Part shown: positions 55,224-64,000 of the stretch, in pieces
How the letters are laid out: the number at the start of each line of letters is the position of its first letter
How positions within the stretch are numbered: the first letter of the stretch is position 1
The notes under the pieces: model-generated
Databases searched by the model: none
The model's input: only the letters and a program-made list of their open reading frames with translations
What the model was told of the DNA's origin: nothing
Origin: Aureobasidium sp. EXF-3400
Taxonomy: Eukaryota > Ascomycota > Dothideomycetes > Dothideales > Saccotheciaceae
DNA: 64,000 nt
Direction: 5' to 3'
Assembly (NCBI GenBank): GCA_024195585.1
Contig: SWBL01000206.1
Location: 27,478 to 91,477 of the forward strand
Made by a program: the position numbers and the translations under genes

Positions 55224-56010
55224 TTAAGCCTTGGAGACGATGCGGTCGATGTCGGCAACAGCCTGGTCGAGGATCTGCTTGAGGGCCTTGGGGTTCTCGA
55301 GCTCCTTGTCAATCTTGGCGATGATGGAGTCGGCGAGTTCCTTTTGCTGGCGGGCCTTGACGGCACCCTCGTAGCGGACCCAAGAGTCGAGGACGGACTT
55401 GGCCTCGTGGGCGAGGTTGACCTTTTGCTCGAGCTCGTAAGCTTGGGCCTCGAGCTGGGCGGTTTCCTGATTGAGCATGTCAGTATGTGTGACGGTGGTG
55501 TGTCAATTGTTGAGAAAGCAGTACCTTAGAAACGGCAAAGAGCGACTTGGTAATGTCAACGACACCACCGAGGTCCTGAACGCTGGCAATGCGCTTCTGG
55601 ACGGCATCGGTGTGGTCCTTGCGGGCGGCGTTGAGGATGTTCTTGATCTTGTTGGTCTGGTTCTCGGCCCACTCCTTGTAGGCGGGACCACCGTAGACGG
55701 CCATGCCGGTGTAGACGGAAAGAAGACACAGCATGACGATGGACTCCTCGTTGACGACGTAGAGCTCGTTGCTGATGGCGGCAATGGAGACACCGGCACC
55801 GGCGGAGAGGATGGCGGTCTTGCTCAGCAGGCTGCTGCCGGGCAGGGAGTCGAGGATGCTCTTGGCCTTCTGCTCGGGCGAGGGAGTGGGCTGGTTGCTT
55901 TGCAGGCGGGCTTGGACGGCGGGCACGGCGGCCTTGTGCAGGGAGGAGACGGCGGCGGTGGGACGCGCGCGGGCGGCACCCATGACGGAGCGAGCGACAC
56001 GAGAGGCCAT
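55224..56010 (-). CDS. atp4: Mitochondrial F1Fo-ATP synthase subunit 4 (subunit b)
   Basis: Two exons on the minus strand: 56010-55525 and 55466-55224 (242 residues). Subunit b forms the peripheral stalk that joins F1 and Fo in the inner mitochondrial membrane. A mitochondrial presequence (MASRVARSVMGAARARP, Arg-rich, no acidic residues) is followed by the SPEQKAKSILDSLPGSSLLSKT motif, two hydrophobic segments (about residues 65-115) and a long charged helix to the C-terminus (QTNKIKNILNAARKDHTDAVQ). The intron (GTACTG...AATCAG) joins AVSK to ETAQLEAQAYELEQ. The start ATG at 56010 gives the presequence; an in-frame codon at 56058 is non-ATG-like in context. It is divergent from noc4 with 259 bases between starts. 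Confidence 0.93.
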
Positions 56011-56269
56011 TGTGTTGGATGTGAGTGTGGAGAGAGTGGAGAGGTGTGCGGATAGCAATTCACTGGACTCGTTGACTGCCCAGCGCCAGCGCGCTCAGTC
56101 GGCCGTCGTTGTCAAGCTCTGAGCACGGCGATTTCCGGCAAGCCCTGAATCGTCCCAATCGGGCAACCGCCAAAGAAATTATTTTGTATGCAAGCAAGAG
56201 CGATCAACTTCGGTTAGCAACTTCCCAGAAATTGTAAAAGGAAGGTACGGATAGACTGGATATTCCAAA
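56011..56269. promoter_or_regulatory. Bidirectional promoter, atp4 and noc4
   Basis: Only 259 bases separate the two divergent start codons, so both core promoters must overlap here. CGCCAGCGCG and similar GC-rich words and a TATTTT stretch are present; no site can be assigned with confidence. Confidence 0.5.
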
Positions 56270-57898
56270 ATGCCTGGACTTGTCGAAAAGAAGCGCAAGC
56301 GCACCGATGCCACCGCCGTCGCAAAACCCACCAAGTCGAAGAAAGTAAAGGCCGCCAGCAATGGCGACGACGAACCTCAAGCACAGATGCTGCTGCTAGA
56401 GCAACAAATCCTCGAGTCGCCGTCAAACTACCCGAACATCACCAGCCTGCTCAAGTACCTCAAGTCAAAGGATGCAACGCAAAAAGTCACGGCTGCCGTC
56501 GCTCTCTGCCGAACTTTCTGCCGCTTGATGGCTGCTGAGCGAATGGTTAGGCAGAAGACAATGGGCGAGGAAGAGATTGAACAGGTGGACTGGCTCAAGA
56601 CGCAGTACAAGGAGTACGGCCGACAGTTGGGTCGTCTGCTCGCGAGCGAGGAGCTTCAGAGCACTGCCTTGACTCTCTTTATGCGCCTGGTAAAGGAAGA
56701 GACATCGCAGGATGGCCGTCGCGCTGAGCAGGCTTGGAGGACTGGCATCTTCGCAGACTTGATTCTGGGACTCGTGGCATCGGCCGATGCTGCTGGTGCC
56801 CGCGAGGAGTTCATGGAGAAGTTTGTCGAGGAGCACGATGATGTGCGTTACTTTACCTTTTACGCTGTCGCAAACATCCTGGCTCGCTCGCCCGAGGGCT
56901 ACGACCGCCAGACACTTGTCTCGAACGCTCTTTCGCTACTTCTCCTGATCGAGAATGCTCCCGATTCGGACTCCCAGCTCGAAGACTGGTATGGACAGAC
57001 TCCCGAAGGTCGCAAGCACGCTCTCCTGTCTCTATCATCGCATCGTAAGACAGCACAAGAAGCATGGCTTGCTATTTTCCGCTCGGCACTCACCAAGGAC
57101 GAACGCAAATCTATCCTCCACCACTTGACCAACCGTATCGTACCCTGGTTCACCAAGCCCGAGTCGCTCATGGATTTCCTGACAGACAGCTACGATGCTG
57201 GCGGTGCCACTTCTCTGCTTGCTCTGTCTGGTCTCTTCTACCTCATTGCCGAGAAGAACCTGGACTACCCTGCCTTCTACACGAAACTCTACTCTCTGCT
57301 CGACGACACACTACTGCACTCCAAACACCGCAGTCGCTTCTTCCGCCTGCTTGACACCTTCATGAGCTCTACCCATTTACCTTCAGCTCTGGTGGCCAGT
57401 TTTATTAAGAGATTGTCAAGGCTAGCGCTGCACGCACCTCCTGCTGCCATCGTTGTGGTGGTGCCATGGGTCTACAACATGCTGCTGCGTCACCGCACTT
57501 GCACGTTCATGATCCACCGCGAGGTTCGTGGTGCAGCACAGATCAAGAAGCTCGAGGCCGAAGGTATGGACGACTCGTTCTCCATGGAAGAACTCGATCC
57601 CATGGAGACTGGTGCCATTGACTCATCGCTCTGGGAACTTGAGACACTGGCCTCGCACTACCATCCCAACGTCGCGACGCTAGCGAGAATCATCCAAGAG
57701 CAGTTCACAAAGAAGAACTACAACATGGAGGACTTCTTGGATCACAACTACCAAGGCTTGATCGATGCCGAATTGGGCAAGGAGATGAAGAAGACGCCAG
57801 TGGTCGAATTCGAAATCCCGAAGAGAATCATCACGAACGAGGAGGGTGGATTGAACGATTTGGGTAGTTTGCTACAGACTGCTGTTCAGGCATTGTAG
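56270..57898 (+). CDS. noc4: Nucleolar complex protein 4 (Noc4), 40S ribosome assembly factor
   Basis: Intronless, 542 residues. Noc4 works with Nop14 in maturation of the small ribosomal subunit in the nucleolus. The N-terminus is basic (KKRKRTDATAVAKPTKSKKVK), then helical repeat sequence, and the CBF/Mak21 domain covers about residues 310-470: LALSGLFYLIAEKNLDYPAFYTKLY, LHSKHRSRFFRLLDTFM and LPSALVASFIKRLSRLAL. The C-terminus carries the conserved ALWELETLASHYHPNVATLARI-like stretch (here SSLWELETLASHYHPNV). Length and order fit Noc4; Noc2 and Noc3/Mak21 are longer. The gene is divergent from atp4. Confidence 0.93.
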   Translation: MPGLVEKKRKRTDATAVAKPTKSKKVKAASNGDDEPQAQMLLLEQQILESPSNYPNITSLLKYLKSKDATQKVTAAVALCRTFCRLMAAERMVRQKTMGEEEIEQVDWLKTQYKEYGRQLGRLLASEELQSTALTLFMRLVKEETSQDGRRAEQAWRTGIFADLILGLVASADAAGAREEFMEKFVEEHDDVRYFTFYAVANILARSPEGYDRQTLVSNALSLLLLIENAPDSDSQLEDWYGQTPEGRKHALLSLSSHRKTAQEAWLAIFRSALTKDERKSILHHLTNRIVPWFTKPESLMDFLTDSYDAGGATSLLALSGLFYLIAEKNLDYPAFYTKLYSLLDDTLLHSKHRSRFFRLLDTFMSSTHLPSALVASFIKRLSRLALHAPPAAIVVVVPWVYNMLLRHRTCTFMIHREVRGAAQIKKLEAEGMDDSFSMEELDPMETGAIDSSLWELETLASHYHPNVATLARIIQEQFTKKNYNMEDFLDHNYQGLIDAELGKEMKKTPVVEFEIPKRIITNEEGGLNDLGSLLQTAVQAL

Positions 57899-58241
57899 AT
57901 TTTTGGCATCAGGCAAGGCGTTTGGGTGGTAGCTTTTGAACATACTCTGTAATACTCGATTTTGCTTATAAAGATTTTCATCAGTTGTTTGAATGCTATG
58001 CTATTCTATTTTTTCGAATTCTCTCGACTCTCCTCATAATCCCAGGGTATTTCTTGATCCTCTGCGAGATAATTCGTATCGCATTTTTTATCTGCCCTCT
58101 CCAGCTCTCGAATTGAAGTGATTAAAAACACCGATAGATTCCTCCCATTCTCTCCCAGTCAGGTTGATACAACTCCGCCAACACCGGCGCCATGCACAAT
58201 GAAACAAAAAAAGGTTCGTCTTGAGGACGAAAGACATGCGC
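57899..58241. other. Convergent 3' region
   Basis: 3' flanks of noc4 and nsa2. T-rich, no gene. Confidence 0.55.
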
Positions 58242-59083
58242 TTAAACAAGCAAAACAGCGTTCAAGCAGCCGTCGTTCTCGGGGTTGTTGGTAACCTGGG
58301 CCCAACGACCCCAGACGACCTTTCCACCAGCGGTGACCAGACCAAGTTCCGAAACGTTGACCTCGATGATGGTACCCTTGGTCAAAACACCGAGCTGGGT
58401 GTACATGGGGTTCTGGGGGTTCTTCTTGACGGAGATGATGGGGAGCTGGACAGTGACACCGAGTTCGGGGTGGGTGACGTTTGCCTTCTTGTAACGGAGA
58501 CCCATGGGGCGGATGAATCTGAGAACGTGTAAGTATGGATATAGCAAGAGTAATTGGGACATGCAGAAACGAACCTCTCGTATTTGACGGGACGACGAGT
58601 AAAGTCGGGGCCGACGAAAGTGGGCTTGGTGATCATTCTCTTCCAGCTCTTCTTTGCAGTCTTCTTTCCGGTCTTGACGACCTTGAACATCTCCTCCTCG
58701 GCAATACCTCTGACCTTGGGCAGGGGCACGCTGAACTTGGCAGCCTTCTCGGCTCTCTTGTTCTTGATAGCCGAAGACAGAGCCTTTGCATTCTGCTCGT
58801 TGCTGCGGTCGAGCAGGTAGGCGGGCAGAGGAGTGTTGGAAGGCTCTGCGGCTTCGCTGGATTTGACGTTGCGCTCCTCGTGGGCTCTGATCTGCTTCTT
58901 CATCTGGATCTTCTCCTTGCGGCGCTTCTCCTGGTACAGCTTTGCGCGCAGACCGCGGTAGTTCTGCGCCTTCTCGGAGCCGGCGTGGCCCTCTCTGGCC
59001 TGTCTCTTTCTCTTGCGCTCATCGTGATCGAGACGCTTGCCATGCTGCTTGGCAAAGCGTTCCATATACTCATTCTGAGGCAT
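58242..59083 (-). CDS. nsa2: Ribosome biogenesis protein Nsa2
   Basis: Two exons on the minus strand: 59083-58575 and 58518-58242, giving 261 residues, the same length as yeast Nsa2. Nsa2 is a 60S pre-ribosome assembly factor related to ribosomal protein eS8. The protein starts [26 protein letters not shown], continues with a long basic helical stretch ([20 protein letters not shown]), [15 protein letters not shown], and the C-terminal barrel [21 protein letters not shown] to [15 protein letters not shown]. The 56-nt intron (GTTCGT...TCTCAG) falls inside KYERF and restores it. It is divergent from the mitochondrial ribosomal protein gene with 230 bases between starts. Confidence 0.96.
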
Positions 59084-59313
59084 GGCGGCGGTTGATTATG
59101 TGTCGTGGTTTGGCGTGGGTTGGTGTAAAGGATTGGAGGCCAGAAAAAAAGACGTCCGTTCCTGCAACTTGCGGGGAAGGCGCAACTCTCGCAGAGGCGA
59201 AGAAGTTCTTGCCATTTGCGGCGGGCGTCGGGCGACAGAAGCCTTGGCAATAATCCTCTGATCGTGAATTCAAGCACAATCCGTTGGACTGATATCAAGC
59301 CAGACCACACAAC
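59084..59313. promoter_or_regulatory. Bidirectional promoter, nsa2 and bL21m
   Basis: 230 bases between two divergent start codons, with no room for other genes. It joins a cytosolic ribosome assembly gene to a mitochondrial ribosome gene. Confidence 0.5.
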
Positions 59314-60132
59314 ATGTTTCTCTCTCGTGCAGCCAAGCGGGCGTGCTGTCTGGACTCGCGTCTTCTGCCGCCGACCTTTTTGCTCCCTTTCACCGCACAA
59401 TCGAGCAGCGTCTCACACACAACCAACGCATCGAACACTCCCGAAGTCCTCCTCAATTCGTCCGCCGCAAAAGTCGACTCTCCTCCCACGTCGACAACTC
59501 CTACATCTGCTCCTCTTTCGGCCACTCATGCTCCGCCATCCGCCCCCAAGCTACCCACACCCTCTCAATCGCCTCCGGCCTTGAGCGACTCAGTCCGCGA
59601 ACTATTGCCTGTACTCCGCGCCCAGGGTCCCCACTACATCACCGCACACATCTACGATCGTCCTTACCTCCTCACCGAGGGCGATACCCTGCGCGTGCCA
59701 TTCCTCATGCACGGCGTTCAGCCCGGCGACATCCTGCGCTTGACTTGCGCATCATCACTCGGTTCGCGAGACCTGACCCTCAAGGCTGGCGCTCAACCTC
59801 CCAACTCTCGTTCGCCAACCGCATCCACTATCTCAGTCGTTGATCCCACACCCGGCAGCGTCTTGACCACCGAAAGCAGAAAGATGCCCGATGGAGGCCA
59901 CTTTGTGCCTCATCTCGCAAAGGGCAAGCACATCTATGTCGACGACAGACTATTTGTATGCAGGGCCACTGTCATGGGCACCGAGGCTGAGCCCATGCGT
60001 ATCAAGGAGAAGACAAAGCGTAGACAGAGAAGGGTCAAGACCGTCAAGAGCAAGCACCGATTCACTGTACTCAAGATTAAGGAGCTCAGGATAAAGGGCT
60101 TGGATGAGATCGAGAGCGGTCTCGATGCTTGA
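59314..60132 (+). CDS. Mitochondrial large-subunit ribosomal protein bL21m
   Basis: Intronless, 272 residues, as is usual for fungal bL21m (yeast Mrpl49). The N-terminal presequence (MFLSRAAKRACCLDSRLLPP) and a Ser/Pro/Thr-rich linker precede the L21 domain, with AHIYDRPYLLTEGDTLRVPF, DILRLTCASSLGSRDLTLKA, and the basic C-terminus EKTKRRQRRVKTVKSKHRFT. bL21m binds 23S-type rRNA in the mitochondrial ribosome. The linker is longer than in bacteria. The start ATG at 59314 follows CAAC, a fair context. Confidence 0.85.
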   Translation: MFLSRAAKRACCLDSRLLPPTFLLPFTAQSSSVSHTTNASNTPEVLLNSSAAKVDSPPTSTTPTSAPLSATHAPPSAPKLPTPSQSPPALSDSVRELLPVLRAQGPHYITAHIYDRPYLLTEGDTLRVPFLMHGVQPGDILRLTCASSLGSRDLTLKAGAQPPNSRSPTASTISVVDPTPGSVLTTESRKMPDGGHFVPHLAKGKHIYVDDRLFVCRATVMGTEAEPMRIKEKTKRRQRRVKTVKSKHRFTVLKIKELRIKGLDEIESGLDA

Positions 60133-61062
60133 GCTTTCGATCTGGCAAAGCTACCCGGTCATGAGACATGACGATTCGAGCTGGGCTGGTGCATGGAAAG
60201 GAAGACCGGTTAGGCGTAGGCGTTTCAGCCTTGTATACCAAACTATTTTGTACAAAATATATTCTCCTTCTTGTCTTTGAGCGCATTCTCTTTCCTGCTT
60301 CTATCTAGACAACATGTCTTTCAGGGCGCCGAAGATGCTTGTACTTGTCTACATGAGCTATGGTCATATTCGTCTCGTATGCTGACGGTCTTTTTGTGTT
60401 GACAAGCTGCCTTTTATACGAACGAACGCTGGTCTATTCATCCTTATCAAAGAACCACAGCCGTCTGATACTCACTCGCTAAATGGGCCAGACGCAACTG
60501 TCCCATGAGACGTTTATGATATTACTCATTCCCTGCATGAGGGCCCAGTGATAATGGGAGGTATTATATGGGAATAATTGCTTGTCCTTGACGAAGGGAG
60601 TACGAATATACTCTCGGAACGCACAGGGCAACAAAATGCCGCCGATCAAATGCCGACCGACCATCAGGTTTGAACTATGGCAATCTTCAACTCTGTATCT
60701 CCACTCCACTCTCTTCATCAAGTCCAGACCATATGAGTCCACGTAGACACAGATGCAGTTCGTATCCAACAGAAGTGTATTTGATCGCATTTTTCAAATT
60801 CGGAGACAATGGTGCAACGCCCGTTTAACCGTAGGTAGGCTAGACTTGCTTGTTGTCTCGATCCATGCAGACCGGGGTAGCAATGGTTTGCTGCCGCGGA
60901 TCTGGCCAGACTCCAAATCGGCAGACCCAGGGAGGATCAGGATAACCCCCAAGCAGGGTCTGCACGACAAAGGTAACTAAGCAAGCAATTGTTATCAACC
61001 GCTCATGTCGAATCGGCTCCGTTTCTCTTCACTCAACATACTTCATCCCGTCCTTTGCGACC
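60133..61062. other. Intergenic region
   Basis: 930 bases without a supportable gene. A 103-codon frame on the minus strand (60479-60790) has no recognisable content. Confidence 0.5.
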
Positions 61063-63375
61063 ATGGATGATATCGCACAGCTTGACGACGCATTATATCA
61101 AGCTTGCATTACGGCAGACTTACCGCAAGTCAGACTTTTGGTCATCGAGCAAAATGCTCAGGTCAACAAGATTATCGGTCCTCCCGGTCAGCTGGATTAC
61201 TCATTGAATCTTGCGACCAAAACTGGTTCTATACCTCTGGTACGCTTCCTGTTGGACCATGGCACGACCGTCAACGCAGCAGCACTACGAATAGCTTCTT
61301 TTGGAGGAGACAAACCGATGTTGCAACTTCTTCTCGAACCCATCAAAGCTCAGTTGGCGACTTCGGGTATGTCTAGGAAATGGCGCGTGGATCTCGCCTC
61401 GATACTAGTCGGCACGACCAGGAGAGGCCACAGTGAGACAGCTGAAGTTCTCAAGGTGTTCCGTTCAAGAGTCGAAGATTTCGACAAAACTGTTGACCTT
61501 GGACTTCTTGCGGCATGTGCTGCTGGTGACATGCACTCTGTCAAACACTTTATCATCGGCATGGGCGCTGGAAACAAAGTCGAAGCCATATGCACCGCAG
61601 CTGAATACCATCAATTCGAACCTCTGGAGTACCTCTTGGAAAATCATTCATTCGAGCCCGAGGAACTTGTTGATCCTTTGACCTCGGCAGCTGGTGGCGG
61701 TCATATGCCATCGATTCTTCTACTCATCGAACAAGGAGCAGAAGATGAATTAGGCGCTGCGTTGGCTAGAGCTGCGAAGTTCTCCCATACGGAAATCCTA
61801 CAACACTTCCTGAGCATCTTCAGATACACAAAAGACAAGCTGTCGACAGCTCTTGCATCAGCCGCTCGTGCAGGTGACACGGCTATAATGGAAGCGCTTA
61901 TTCGCCAAGGTGCTCAAGACTCCGGAGCACTTGTCTGCGCCGTCCAAAGAAGTCATCTCGCAGCGACAGAACTTCTGGTACACGAGCTTGCACCGAGTCA
62001 AGCAGAACTATCAAAAGCACTGGAGAAGGCAATGTTTATATGGCTGCGACCAGTACAGACGGGCAAACCTTATCTTTCGAGAACATCTAGTCATTCTTCG
62101 AGAAGCACAAACAGCGATATCGAACCTACGATACCAGAAGTTCTCCGCAACCGAGAAAACTCTCGAAAACGCATCGTTGACGTGCTTCTTGAAGCGGGTG
62201 GTCGGTTGTCCGAGTTGTACTACTGTCGACTTCTGGAAATGATGATTCTTACTCAAAATCAGTACGGTGTCGAGCTATTACACGATAGCGCCAAGTTTAC
62301 CACGGTCGACACGCTCCCTGGTGAATACTTGATCAGCTTGGCGATCTACCACCAACAGGACGACATGGTGGATCTTCTGCTCGGCTTTCCTATCGCACAT
62401 GCCCCAAAGCTACCGGAGGCGACAGAGCTAAGCAGCGTACAACCGATCGCTGACGACACCTACACATGGGAATCCAACGTCTACAACCCCATTCCTAGCC
62501 CACTCATACTGGCAGCGAAGTTCCAGAACGACCACTGGTGTAGAACGTTGGTTCGTCGTGAAGAGACAGATGTCAATGAATGGTGTTACTATAAGCCGAG
62601 CAGAAGACTTTTGAGCTTCTACGGATCAAACAAGAAAACGCAAACGCCAAAAGAGGAACAGTATGAAGAACTCGGCTGTCCATTTGGCACCAATCCAATG
62701 CACGACTGTGCTCTATCGATGGCCATCCGCTCAAGAGACGTACCCATCGCCCATCTACTTATCGAAAGCGGTGCAGATCCATGGGTGAATCGACAACGTG
62801 TTTCTATCCTCGAGATGGCAGCAAGAGGGAATTGCCTACGAGATGTTCTGTTGTTCCTAGAGGAGTCCGCCGAAAAGATCGATATCGATCGAAGGGAGTG
62901 GCATGGTGGCAGGAGCATGTTGAGCTGGGCTGCGACTTACGGCAACGCAGATCTGGTCAACCTGTTTTGCAAGAAAGGGGCTACAGTTGACCTTGTAGAC
63001 AGTCTGTTCAAGACACCACTACACCTAGCTGTGGCAGCCGGAAACATCGACACGGTCAAGGGTCTGCTATGGGCTGGAGCCAGCACTTCGCTCAGAGATG
63101 TAGGCGATCACCTTTGCGCAGACGAGCTTGCCGCGAAGCTGGCACAAGAAGCTTCCTGGTCGGATCCGTTACGAGCAGTTCGAATTGAGATCAGTCGATT
63201 CCTGGACGACTGGGTCAAGAACAACATGGATCATCTCGATGCTGCCAACATCCGACGGGAATCGAAAGCCGCTGAAGAAAAAGCGAAAGTGGAAGAGGCC
63301 TCTGTGTCAGTGGAAGATGATTTACTAGACCATTTTAGCGATGATGATAGCGTGCATTGGAGCGAGGAAGAGTGA
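61063..63375 (+). CDS. Ankyrin-repeat protein
   Basis: Intronless, 770 residues. At least eight ankyrin-like helix pairs are visible in two blocks, about 10-320 and 450-690; for example SLNLATKTGSIPLVRFLLDHG, ALSMAIRSRDVPIAHLLIESG and TPLHLAVAAGNIDTVKGLLWAG. The middle (about 340-450) is Ser/Arg/Thr-rich and less regular. The C-terminus is a charged coiled coil followed by an acidic tail (DHFSDDDSVHWSEEE). There is no signal peptide or membrane segment. Such proteins bind partners, and no catalytic domain is attached. I cannot assign a function; many fungi have large families of these, so it may be an accessory gene. Confidence 0.8.
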   Translation: MDDIAQLDDALYQACITADLPQVRLLVIEQNAQVNKIIGPPGQLDYSLNLATKTGSIPLVRFLLDHGTTVNAAALRIASFGGDKPMLQLLLEPIKAQLATSGMSRKWRVDLASILVGTTRRGHSETAEVLKVFRSRVEDFDKTVDLGLLAACAAGDMHSVKHFIIGMGAGNKVEAICTAAEYHQFEPLEYLLENHSFEPEELVDPLTSAAGGGHMPSILLLIEQGAEDELGAALARAAKFSHTEILQHFLSIFRYTKDKLSTALASAARAGDTAIMEALIRQGAQDSGALVCAVQRSHLAATELLVHELAPSQAELSKALEKAMFIWLRPVQTGKPYLSRTSSHSSRSTNSDIEPTIPEVLRNRENSRKRIVDVLLEAGGRLSELYYCRLLEMMILTQNQYGVELLHDSAKFTTVDTLPGEYLISLAIYHQQDDMVDLLLGFPIAHAPKLPEATELSSVQPIADDTYTWESNVYNPIPSPLILAAKFQNDHWCRTLVRREETDVNEWCYYKPSRRLLSFYGSNKKTQTPKEEQYEELGCPFGTNPMHDCALSMAIRSRDVPIAHLLIESGADPWVNRQRVSILEMAARGNCLRDVLLFLEESAEKIDIDRREWHGGRSMLSWAATYGNADLVNLFCKKGATVDLVDSLFKTPLHLAVAAGNIDTVKGLLWAGASTSLRDVGDHLCADELAAKLAQEASWSDPLRAVRIEISRFLDDWVKNNMDHLDAANIRRESKAAEEKAKVEEASVSVEDDLLDHFSDDDSVHWSEEE

Positions 63376-63922
63376 TATGGTCGTCTAATGAGCACTGATA
63401 CAGATACACACAGCATTGGTGTTCAACAAATATACAATGGCATTTCATTGAGGAAATTCTCGAGTGATGATGGAGATGATATGCAAATCGTGGAGAGGAG
63501 CCGCTGGGCCCCGGGATCGGTCGGACTCGGTCGTAACTTTTGTCACCCCAGACAAAACAGCTGGCACGCCGTGACTCGGCAGTGAGAAGTAAAGCTGAGC
63601 TGAACAGCAGTGTAAGCTGGACAAGCTGTAGAGACAAGGAAAGAGTTGGCCAGGGTGTTTTTCTTCACTGTAGAGAAGACAGCGATAGGTACAAAAGCGA
63701 GATACAAGCAGGGCTCACAGAGCTACGAAATTCAAAAAGCTGCCAAAACGAGTGGCCAGTGGGGCGCTTGGGCCACCAATTCCGAGTGCTTCGCTGCGGC
63801 AAATCTCGTTCAACCTCACCCTCCTCCTAGAACCGACCTCTCATCACCCTCTATCTCCACTCCATCCTACATTTCATTGGGACCCGTCACACCCATCGGG
63901 ATTCTGAGAAATTTCTGTCATC
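63376..63922. other. Intergenic region
   Basis: 3' flank of the ankyrin gene and promoter of the partial gene. Pyrimidine-rich before 63920 (CACCCTCCTCC-type). Confidence 0.5.
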
Positions 63923-64000
63923 ATGTTCAGAAGCGCCCTTCGCCAGAGCGCCCGCGTGGCCACCGTCGCCGCTGCTTCGTCGAGAATTTCAGCTGTACGT
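63923..64000 (+). CDS. First exon of a probable mitochondrial protein, cut by the window edge
   Basis: Starts MFRSALRQSARVATVAAASS: Arg/Ala/Ser-rich, without acidic residues, an amphipathic mitochondrial presequence. The last bases are GTACGT (63995-64000), a likely intron donor after codon 24. Presequences of this type begin respiratory or ATP synthase genes, but the visible part does not identify which one. Confidence 0.6.
   Translation, partial: MFRSALRQSARVATVAAASSRISAVR

Noticed and set aside
55471..56055. A 194-codon Gly-rich open frame on the plus strand
   Set aside because: It is antisense to atp4, and its Gly/Val/Leu-rich content reflects the complement of that gene.

Overview
The window is nuclear DNA of a filamentous ascomycete fungus (Pezizomycotina). 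The evidence is short introns of about 48-60 nt with GTATGT/GTAAGT-type donors and CTAAC/CTGAC-like branch sites, dense genes on both strands, and fungal families such as RTA1, Sla1, a Hol1-like MFS transporter, acetamidase-type amidase, DevR/Esc1-like bHLH, Nsa2, Noc4 and Tpa1/Ofd1. A dothideomycete is my guess for the class, with low confidence. No transposon, tRNA, rRNA or CRISPR array was found.

Region by region. 1-13.4 kb: a possible terminal exon at the left edge, a 2.8 kb gene-free stretch, a Pho84/Git1-type MFS transporter, a divergent pair (a Rex1-type RNA exonuclease and an uncharacterised membrane/coiled-coil protein), an RTA1-like membrane protein and a conserved acidic protein of unknown function. 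13.8-26.5 kb looks accessory: an alpha/beta hydrolase whose nucleophile serine is alanine, a Hol1-like MFS transporter divergent from an amidase with GATA sites between them, a secreted ConA/eqolisin-like protein, an old yellow enzyme-type oxidoreductase, a short-chain dehydrogenase and a cysteine-rich secreted protein. 26.9-39.5 kb: Tpa1/Ofd1 prolyl hydroxylase, a CYSTM protein made of five tiny exons, a bHLH transcription factor with 3.7 kb of empty upstream DNA, the TRAPP subunit Trs23 whose start codon is split by an intron, and an E2 enzyme with two UBC folds.

40.6-50.4 kb is a second accessory stretch: a secreted-protein gene broken by a one-base frameshift, an unknown NLS-bearing protein, two BTB genes sharing intron positions and phases (tandem duplicates), a vacuolar-type MFS transporter, and an F-box-like gene interrupted by an in-frame TGA. 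51-64 kb is housekeeping: Sla1, ATP synthase subunit 4 divergent from Noc4, Nsa2 divergent from mitochondrial bL21m, an ankyrin-repeat protein, and the first exon of a probable mitochondrial protein cut by the right edge.

How the genes work together: the two short divergent promoters join growth genes (ribosome assembly, mitochondrial translation and ATP synthesis), which suggests co-regulation. The Hol1-like transporter and amidase could form a nitrogen-regulated amide uptake and hydrolysis unit. No convincing wholly new system was found. The most unusual signals are the serine-less hydrolase, the intron-split start codon, the tandem E2, and the two genes broken by single lesions. Exon limits were placed by hand from splice signals, reading frame and family resemblance; none was confirmed by transcripts.
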